Assembly: GCA_009731375.1 (NCBI GenBank)
Contig: BJOX01000200.1
Span: 424,997 to 467,721, forward strand
Reading direction: 5' to 3'
Origin: Paulinella micropora
Taxonomy: Eukaryota > Cercozoa > Imbricatea > Euglyphida
Length of the DNA: 42,725 nucleotides
The position numbers were made by a program, and so were the translations under genes. Below, in pieces: positions 35,289 to 42,725 of the stretch; the stretch's first letter is position 1; each line of letters opens with the position of its first letter. Under the pieces are notes generated by a model that was given only the letters and a program-made list of their open reading frames with translations, did no database searches and had not been told where the DNA came from.

Positions 35289-36212
35289 ATGTCAGCTGCA
35301 GCTGGACAAAGGACCCCAAGGCCTACTAGGAAGCGCAGATCTCAGCAGGGTGATGACGACAACAAGACAAGCGCAGCCAGCAGCAGCAGTGGCAACAACG
35401 GAGGCGGCACTGCATTCGGTGGGGGAAACGTGACTACTTCAACTACTTTTGCTGCTACATCGAGTACTAGTCTGCCGGCCACTGGGCTTCCCGCGACTGG
35501 CTCGAGCGGTGCTGGAGCAGGTGGAAGCACTGGTAACACCCCACCATCTGCATCTGCTTCACCACTCAACCCTGTCAACCTATTTGGAGCACCATCGCTA
35601 CACCAGCAGCAGACCGTGATAGGGCAAGGTACGACGACGACTACGACGACGGCTGCCACTATTCCACCTCGCGATCGCACCGACACCAGCGGCCACCACT
35701 CCACTGGGCTGGACGCAAGTACGATGGCAAGCATTGGAGATATGCTGCGCAACGCACTTAGGGAGGAGACGCGGGCGGTCACTGGTGACTTCGCGAGGCT
35801 GACTGACAAGGTGCAGGGGATGATCCAAGCTACCAAGCAGGAATCGAGCCAGCGCGACTCGAAGCTGATCGACAAGCCATCACACCGCCGTTACTTCGTC
35901 GTGGCGAAGATAATTTTGCAGATTCTGGAGAGCAACGCCTATGTGCGAAACAACGAGAAGTTGGCGGACGCTATCTCTATGGCGAACGCGCTGGCCACAC
36001 TGGCTATGGATATGGGTGGCCCAAACCCAATACAGGTGGAAGACGCCGATGCCAAGATGCTACTGGTGGGTAAAAAGCTAGTGATTGCGGACGAAGTGGC
36101 CCCGTACCTGGAGCCGATTCGCCCTACTACGACCAACTCGAGGGCGACCGACCCGCGTATACGTGGTGGACGTCTGAACCATGGGGCATGCCATATCTGC
36201 GGATCCAACCAC
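35289..36212 (+). CDS. Gag-like protein of DIRS element, N-terminal part
   Basis: ATG at 35289 (MSAAAGQRTPRPTRKRR). There is a basic start, a long Ser/Thr/Gly-rich linker (to about residue 135), then a helical part (MASIGDMLRNALREETRAV; YFVVAKIILQILES; LADAISMANALATLAMDMG) and GGRLNHGACHICGSNH. The last segment is the first half of a CCHC-type zinc knuckle. The frame then enters (CATA)n and (CTAT)n at 36213. The second half of the knuckle is found at 39295. Role as a capsid/nucleocapsid-like protein is inferred from position and the zinc knuckles. Confidence 0.65.
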
Positions 36213-36376
36213 ATACACATACATACATACATACATACATACATACATACCTTACATGCATTACATACATTACATACATACATACATACATACATGCATA
36301 TATACATACATACATAAACACGCAGAACCATGAAAACAAACACATATGTAAACCTTTACTTATACTCATATGAATA

Positions 36377-36425
<49 letters not shown>

Positions 36426-36462
36426 GTCTATCTATCTGTCTGTCTGTCTGTCTATCTTATCC

Positions 36463-36534
<72 letters not shown>

Positions 36535-36618
36535 GGATATGTACGTCCCTATGCAAACCTTATTTACAGTGACGATAACTAATGTATATTGATCATGATA
36601 CATTATGCGGCTAGCCGA

Positions 36619-36682
36619 AAATTTGACATATTTTGCGGGCGAGCCGGGCCGGGCCGACAAGCCCGCAAAATGCGTCAAATTT
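36619..36682. repeat. GC-rich inverted repeat in the gag insertion
   Basis: Arms of 22 nt at 36619-36640 and 36661-36682 pair at 20 positions. The 20-nt loop contains GCCGGGCCGGGCC. It is the only GC-rich structure in the repeat block. Confidence 0.75.
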
Positions 36683-36848
36683 GGCGCGCCGTTCATGAAT
36701 TTTCATCGGTAACCTGACCACATTTTGTGGAGGTGACCGATAAATATCGAACACGTATGTATTTCTGTCTGTGTGTTTTTACTGTATAGTCATAAAAGCT
36801 AGATATGTATGTATGTATGTCTGTGTGAACTACGTACACCTTTCGTGA

Positions 36849-36914
<66 letters not shown>

Positions 36915-37013
36915 TTATCTATCTAGATATCTATGTCTGTGTGAAATACGTATGTATGCATGTATGTCTGTGTGAAATACGGGAGCAGTGCGTATGTGCA
37001 TCTATCTATCTAC

Positions 37014-37085
<72 letters not shown>

Positions 37086-37118
37086 GTATCTATGTATCTA
37101 TGTATCTATGTATCTATG

Positions 37119-37161
<43 letters not shown>

Positions 37162-37242
37162 TTATCTATCTATCTACCTACCTACCTACCTACCTACCTA
37201 TCTCACCTACCTACCTGCCTGCCTGCCTGCCTACCTGCCTGC

Positions 37243-37306
<64 letters not shown>

Positions 37307-37433
37307 ATATCTAGCAGCGTATATGAATCAATCTGTATGTGTATGTGTATATGTGTATGTGTATGTGTACATGTAATTATCTTGTGGCTGATCGATCAAA
37401 CCTTCTATCTATCTATCTATGTTTCTATCTATG

Positions 37434-37485
<52 letters not shown>

Positions 37486-37534
37486 GATCTATCGATCGAT
37501 CTATCTATCGATCTATCTATCGATCTATCTATCG

Positions 37535-37568
<34 letters not shown>

Positions 37569-37648
37569 TTATATCGATCTATCTATCGATCTATCTATCG
37601 ATCTATCTATCGATCTATCTATCGATCTATCTATCTATCTATCTATCA

Positions 37649-37700
<52 letters not shown>

Positions 37701-37701
<1 letters not shown>

Positions 37702-37990
37702 CCGGAATAAACCCACAGTGCTCTGTCGGTATATACTAGACTGTCGAACAGTCTCGAAACTCCATCTGCTTACTGGGCCCTCTGTAATGGAGGTGGGAGC
37801 TCGTTCTGCAAGGGGCGCTTATGGAACGAGCCCTGGCCCCGCCTGGTACTAGGGAGATTTTGGTATCGCCTGTATCAGTCCCTTCCGTGCAAACATCACG
37901 GCTTAGCTGGGCATCGGGTTAATACCTTACCCACAGACTTCCTTGGTTACCGAAATCAGAAGCTCCTTTTTTCTGACATTAGTCGATATC
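37701..37990. repeat. Complex repeat unit between CTAT tracts
   Basis: Begins CCGGAATAAACCCACAGTGC, as at 23643-23666. It contains AGACTGT/ACAGTCT (about 37737-37753) and GGGAGCTCGTTC/GAACGAGCCC stem-forming pairs, and ends before (ATCC)n. No ORF. Likely a non-coding dispersed element. Confidence 0.6.
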
Positions 37991-38084
37991 TCATCCATCC
38001 ATCCATCCATCCATCCATCTATCTATCTATCTATCTATCTATCGATCGATCGATCGATCGATCTATCGATCTATCAATCTATCA

Positions 38085-38154
<70 letters not shown>

Positions 38155-38178
38155 GTATCTGTCTATCTGTCTATCTGC

Positions 38179-38215
<37 letters not shown>

Positions 38216-38250
38216 GATCTATCGATCTATCGATCTATCTATCTATCTAC

Positions 38251-38326
<76 letters not shown>

Positions 38327-38527
38327 ATCCTCCCACTCTCCATTCCTAGATTGCCTTTTTCTTCAACGTCCTTCCTCCTCTTCTTTTTCCAGAACACAGT
38401 CTACCCGTGATTCCCATCCCGGACACATGCACAGTACACAAATTACTGTTTGATGTGAAACTGCGTTCCTTTGCAAGGACTACATTCCTTTGCGACATCT
38501 CATCTATCTGCCTATCTATCTATCTGC

Positions 38528-38560
<33 letters not shown>

Positions 38561-38562
38561 CA

Positions 38563-38593
<31 letters not shown>

Positions 38594-38718
38594 CTATCTA
38601 AATATCTTTTACCATCCGTCAAACTTTCTGCAGGTCTTGCAGGTACGCGCGCAAAATCTGTAAATGCATACATACATACATACACTAAAATAGACGTATA
38701 TTTATATCTATCTATCTA

Positions 38719-38751
<33 letters not shown>

Positions 38752-38784
38752 CATCCATCCATCTATCTATCCATCCATCCATCC

Positions 38785-38905
<121 letters not shown>

Positions 38906-39057
38906 TCTATCCATCTATCTATCTTTCTCCCTACCTACCTACCTACCTACCTATCTACCTATATCTACCTATCTACCTATCTACCTATCTATCTATCTAT
39001 CTATGTATCTATCTATGTATCTATCTATCTATCTATGTATCTATCTATGTATCTATG

Positions 39058-39127
<70 letters not shown>

Positions 39128-39185
39128 CTATCTTTCTACCTACCTTCTACCTACCTACCTACCTATCTATCTATCTATCTATCTA

Positions 39186-39277
<92 letters not shown>

Positions 39278-39294
39278 CCTACCTATCTATCTAG

Positions 39295-39627
39295 CAATGG
39301 GCGAGAAGCTGCCCTCAGGGTTCGTACGGCGCGAACACTGCACAAGGGCAGAACCAGCAGCATGGCCAACAGCAGCAACCGCTGGCGTGGCAAAGTGTCC
39401 CCGGTTTCATGCCTCCGCAGCAAGGAGCAGCACCAGGGCCGCAAATCCAGTACGTGGCCCAACCTACACAAGGCATCATCACGCTTGCGCCCGCCATGCA
39501 GACCGCATACACCGCACAGCCCGCACGTACAGCCGTCATTTGCACTCACTGCAACAAACGCGGCCACACCGCCGAGCACTGCTGGACTTTGAATCCGAGC
39601 CTGCGCCCACAGCGTTCTAGCAACTGA
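39295..39627 (+). CDS. Gag-like protein of DIRS element, C-terminal part
   Basis: The frame from CAA at 39295 reads [18 protein letters not shown], completing the zinc knuckle started at 36212. It then runs through Gln/Pro-rich sequence to [15 protein letters not shown], a canonical CX2CX4HX4C knuckle (39541-39582), and stops TGA at 39625-39627. The pieces at 36212 and 39295 join in phase. Two other frames here are open but lack the motif. Confidence 0.7.
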   Translation, partial: QWARSCPQGSYGANTAQGQNQQHGQQQQPLAWQSVPGFMPPQQGAAPGPQIQYVAQPTQGIITLAPAMQTAYTAQPARTAVICTHCNKRGHTAEHCWTLNPSLRPQRSSN

Positions 39628-39800
39628 GCTGTTACAGCCAATCGAAAGTAAAATTGTCAGACGACGCTTCACGCGCATGACCGGCACTACACAGCGCAAC
39701 ACGCGCATGACTCGCATCACGCTGTCACTGACTTAGGCTCGTTTTGTTATGTCATTAAATAGATTTTATTTATTTCATTTGTTTATATTATTATTATTAT
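39628..39800. other. Spacer between gag and pol
   Basis: AT-rich with two CACGCGCATGACYGGCA-like repeats (39670-39720) and a T9 run at 39801-39809. Coding for pol seems to begin just after. Confidence 0.5.
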
Positions 39801-40398
39801 TTTTTTTTCTTTCTCAAATTTGGTTCGGCAACACGCCCCGGCATTTTACTAGATTCCCTTAAAGATGGTACTTGTCACACGGCATCACGCCCCGATGGAA
39901 TTAATACTATTGCGTCCGGCAAACGCTTCTATTTTCATACTTCATCGCGTGATTTATTAATAGTACTGATTCGCGATCTTGCTGTGTTATGATAGACAGC
40001 AACGGGTCCTCTTGCAAGGAAAGATTTCTGACTTCCTCCCTCACAAGGCACCGAAGTCCAAAGTATTTAAAGACTACTCTCAGGACATGGTGTGCGTATG
40101 GTGCAAGAAGATTGGTCATCTGGCATATTTTTGCCCATCAAGGCAGACAGTGCCGACACCAGCGGAGGAGGTATCATACGTATCCTGGCTTTTGACAACA
40201 CCACAAGTAGCTGTCGAACAGTATAGCCCGGGCTCGTTAGAGGAGGTCAAGCAGAAGATCTTGACGATGGGTGAGACATACGATAGAGGCAACCCGTGGG
40301 CAGACTCAAAGGAACCGGCACATGCAGTCAAGGCAAGGCTTGGGTTCTGGAAGGCAGTAGGGGCGGACGCAGTGGTGCTATCATGGCTCGCTATGGTG
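39801..40398 (+). pseudogene. 5' part of DIRS pol, with zinc knuckle, two frames
   Basis: From about 39810 the frame GSATRPGILLDSLKDGTCH runs to TGA 39990. The overlapping next frame continues with CYDRQQRVLLQGKISDFLP and CVWCKKIGHLAYFCP, another CX2CX4HX4C knuckle (40093-40134). It ends GFWKAVGADAVVLSWLAMV and TAG at 40399-40401. The following RT frame takes over at YGVELRFE. Each change needs one base, so sequence error, decay or programmed shifting are all possible. Confidence 0.55.
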
Positions 40399-41774
40399 TA
40401 GAACTCAGATTTGAGCGTGAGCCTCCAGCGACCGATTTTATGAACCACCCAAGTTACTTCGAGAACATTGCATTCGTCGACGACCAAATTGACGACATGC
40501 TTACCCGTGGAGACGCGGTAGAAGTGAAGAGGGAGGAATGCATCATGATCGAGCCTCTCCAAGTGCTGGCTGACCCAGCGGGAGTCAAGAAGACGAAGCT
40601 GTGCACTGACAAACGGTTCAGTAATTCCTTCCAAGCCAAGGCTCCTTTCACAATGGAGACGCTGGAAAAGGACATTCAGATGGTACTCGACGGAGACAGC
40701 GGCACAAAGATGTTCGTGGTGGATCTGCAACGCGCGTTTTATTCCATTCCGCTTGCTAGGAAAAGTACACCATACTCTGCCTTCAGACACAGGAGCAAAA
40801 CCTATCAGAACAAGACGCTACTATATGGGTTCTGTTCTGCGCCGTTTTGGTTTGGGAAGATCATGAGGGTCGTCGTGAAGCTGATAAGGACCTTGAACTT
40901 GCCATCCATGCAATATGCAGACGACTTCCTATTCGCTGTCAAATTCCTACGCACCAACGATGGCATACCTACGTTCATCAAGACGCTGTTTGCCTACCTT
41001 GGTCTTCCCACTTCCGAGAAGACGCAGTGGGAACCCTTGGACGAGGTACAATACTTGGGATACGTCATCAACAGCAAGGACTTGTGGATGGGAGTGCCGA
41101 ACGACAAGAGGGAAAGACTACTCAAGTCTATCCTCCAGCTCCTGGCGGACGTGCATTCCGCACAAGGGGCTTCGGTCCAGCAACTGCACTCAACTGCATC
41201 TTCGTTGATCAGTCTCAAGCTGGCGCTCTCCAACGCACAGCTGATGACTCGAGAAATGATGGTGACTGTCAACGCAGCCAACAGAATCGATAGGAGAAGC
41301 GTCACTACACAGAGCGGGTCAGAACTAAGCCAAGAACTGCAGTACTGGCTTCACATCCTGAGGGATCCGGCCAAATGCAGACGTGCAATATTTCAACCTC
41401 GACAGGACGTCGAGTTGAGGGTGGATGCAGGCGAGTTCGCGGTTGGGGGCCATGTGCTTGAAGAAGACGTAACAATCCCTCTACCATCTGAATTGATCGG
41501 TAATTCGTCGACGGAACGAGAGCTCTGGGCTGCGACTGTGATACCTCTCCATTTCAGATCCATCCTTCAGAATCGTAATACAGTCCTCACTGTGTTCGAC
41601 TCAGCTAACGCAGTCATAGACCTGCAAAAAGGTGGGTCCAAGCGACCACACCTCACACGTCTCTGCAAGATGGTGGACGACGTATATACAGGACAGCTCA
41701 ACATACGAAACAAACTTTGGGGCTGGATCGAGAGAGCTAACAACACGAGGGCAGACAGAACTCCAAGGCGCTGA
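40388..41774 (+). CDS. DIRS-type reverse transcriptase and RNase H
   Basis: The frame runs from ARYGVELRFEREP to the TGA at 41772-41774 and is open over 460 codons. RT motifs: LCTDKRFSNSF, FVVDLQRAFYSIPL (first Asp 40722-40724), GFCSAPFWFGKIM, MQYADDFLFAVK (YADD 40914-40925) and YLGYVINSKDLWMG. RNase H motifs: VELRVDAGEFAVGG (Asp), TERELWA (Glu), VFDSANAVIDLQKGG (Asp), then NNTRAD at the end. This domain arrangement fits DIRS. The start codon is unclear because the upstream frame probably joins it. Confidence 0.85.
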
Positions 41775-42106
41775 CCGCAGGCTTGACAAACCTGACTGTC
41801 CATCCAGATGTCATGGGAAGGCTTATCATACGTTGGCGCCTAGAGGGCCGCGATGTTTGGGCACCAAATTTTGGACAAATAGGGCAGTCAGTCCTTCTTG
41901 CCATGAAATCCCGCAAAAGGGTTGCATTTGTCCTTCCGCATTGGCCAGCCAGACCTTGGTGGCCACAGATTCTAGAACATGCAAGAGATTCATTTAGTCT
42001 GCCACCCGCATCATACACTCTAGCTCCAACGTGGCACAAACACCCATATCACGTGCACAGACCATCATGGCACATGCTTGCAGTGCTGTTTGATTTTACT
42101 CATTAA
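41760..42106 (+). CDS. C-terminal region of DIRS pol
   Basis: A 1-nt change after NNTRAD leads to NSKALTAGLTNLTVHPDVM. This region contains VAFVLPHWPARPWWPQIL, which matches the conserved WP..PWW segment following RNase H in DIRS elements, as I recall it. Stop TAA at 42104-42106. It overlaps the tyrosine-recombinase frame, which is open from 42024. No catalytic motif of a methyltransferase is seen. Confidence 0.65.
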
Positions 42107-42725
42107 AATAATTTTACGCCCTGCAGGGACAGCAATACTAGATGACGACGAGATAGCGATCTGGGCAAGCCAAGCGGGCCGGAGAGACACCACAATGGAA
42201 ACATACAAAGCTTCCCTCCGGCAATTCCTCAAGTGGTGCGTGCAGCACGGGCGTATCTTCTTTCCTGCCTCAGACAAAACGATTGCCCACTATTTGAAAT
42301 ATATGTCGGAGAGTGGGTATGCACAGTCAACAATCACTGGCCACCTGGCTGCAATTAAATCCCAATACGCACTGCACACTAGTAACGACCCGACCGAGAG
42401 TCTGCTAGTGCAATTGGCCAAACAGAGAGCGGTAGCAGAAGCTGTACCGGGGAGAGAGGGGAAATACCCCTTATTGAGGGACGACCTGCTCAAGATACTA
42501 CAATTACCATTGGTGACATGGAGGGACTGCAGAGATGCTACGTTAATATTACTGCAGTGGATCTCAATGGCGCGCGTCAGTAACATTGTAGCATTGAAGG
42601 TATCGGACATCATGTTCCACCATACCATCATCGGGAACAGCCCGTGCGAGTACATGGTACTCAGGTTCGAGAAATTGAAAAACGCGGAAGGCGAGAAGCT
42701 TGTCTTTATCGGCCAAGGGAACCAA
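42024..42725 (+). CDS. Tyrosine recombinase of DIRS element, 3' truncated by window
   Basis: The frame is open from 42024 to the last base. A core-binding (SAM-like) domain is seen from EIAIWASQAGRRDTTMETY through LRQFLKWCVQHG and STITGHLAAIKS. The catalytic domain begins with a LLRDDLLKIL segment and ISMARVSNIVALKV, where the Arg (42573-42575) is the first of the R-H-R-Y set. The other catalytic residues lie beyond the window. It would integrate the circular DNA copy by recombination, so no target duplication is expected. It may start by an overlapping frame with the upstream ORF. Confidence 0.85.

Noticed and set aside
36205-37400. CRISPR array
   Set aside because: The repeats are short tandem units without spacers, in a eukaryotic context.
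36809-37852. 347-residue ORF of Ile-Tyr-Leu-Ser repeats
   Set aside because: Pure translation of (CTAT)n, with the end in a non-coding repeat unit.

Overview
The window reads as nuclear DNA of a eukaryote, probably a unicellular alga or protist. It has GT-AG introns, a 3-exon gene with an 79-nt and a 348-nt intron, long microsatellites, and retroelements of four kinds (LINE, SINE, Ty3-like, DIRS-like). I cannot name the species. A chromerid or other alveolate/stramenopile is only a guess. Seven runs of N and several homopolymer runs mark assembly joins, so some frameshifts below may be sequence errors.

Layout. 1-5.1 kb: two divergent host-like genes of unknown function. A minus-strand 447-aa coiled-coil protein with a hydrophobic tail is followed by a plus-strand spliced gene, two strong hairpins, and a frame-broken gene that resembles a transposase. 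5.1-6.5 kb: AT-rich DNA with a ~168-bp tandem repeat and a 101-bp exact direct repeat. 6.5-13.4 kb: a decayed Ty3/gypsy-like retroelement (gag-like region, protease remnant, RT, RNase H, integrase) with several frameshifts, a 17-bp duplication and a 0.53-kb internal inversion in the integrase. 13.4-17 kb: gene-poor DNA with TTC and TTA repeats and a possible hAT-type N-terminal fragment. 17.0-19.4 kb: a decayed minus-strand LINE interrupted by a 689-bp fold-back DNA element with a 7-bp target duplication. 19.7-25 kb: microsatellites and two large gaps, ending in the last exon of a host gene (25032-25156).

26.2-31.4 kb: an intact single-ORF LINE (1702 aa, minus strand) with an RNA-binding-like N-terminal domain, APE endonuclease, RT and zinc knuckle. 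Its C-terminal extension carries a consensus SUMO-interacting motif (VIDLT) and a perfect PCNA-interacting box (QRSVSEFF). 32.3-33.7 kb: three copies of a tRNA-like SINE embedded in (TAA)n. The SINE 3' end matches the LINE 3' end just before the repeat tail. The LINE and SINE therefore look like a parasite pair that sits in (TAA)n tracts.

35.1-42.7 kb: a DIRS-like tyrosine-recombinase retrotransposon (Gag, RT-RNase H, DIRS-type C-terminal region, tyrosine recombinase running off the window). Its gag gene is split inside a zinc knuckle by a 3.08-kb block of tetranucleotide repeats and other repeat pieces.

The strongest candidates for something undescribed are the SIM+PIP tail of the LINE, the shared LINE/SINE 3' tail with (TAA)n association, the gag-splitting repeat block and the fold-back element nested in a LINE.
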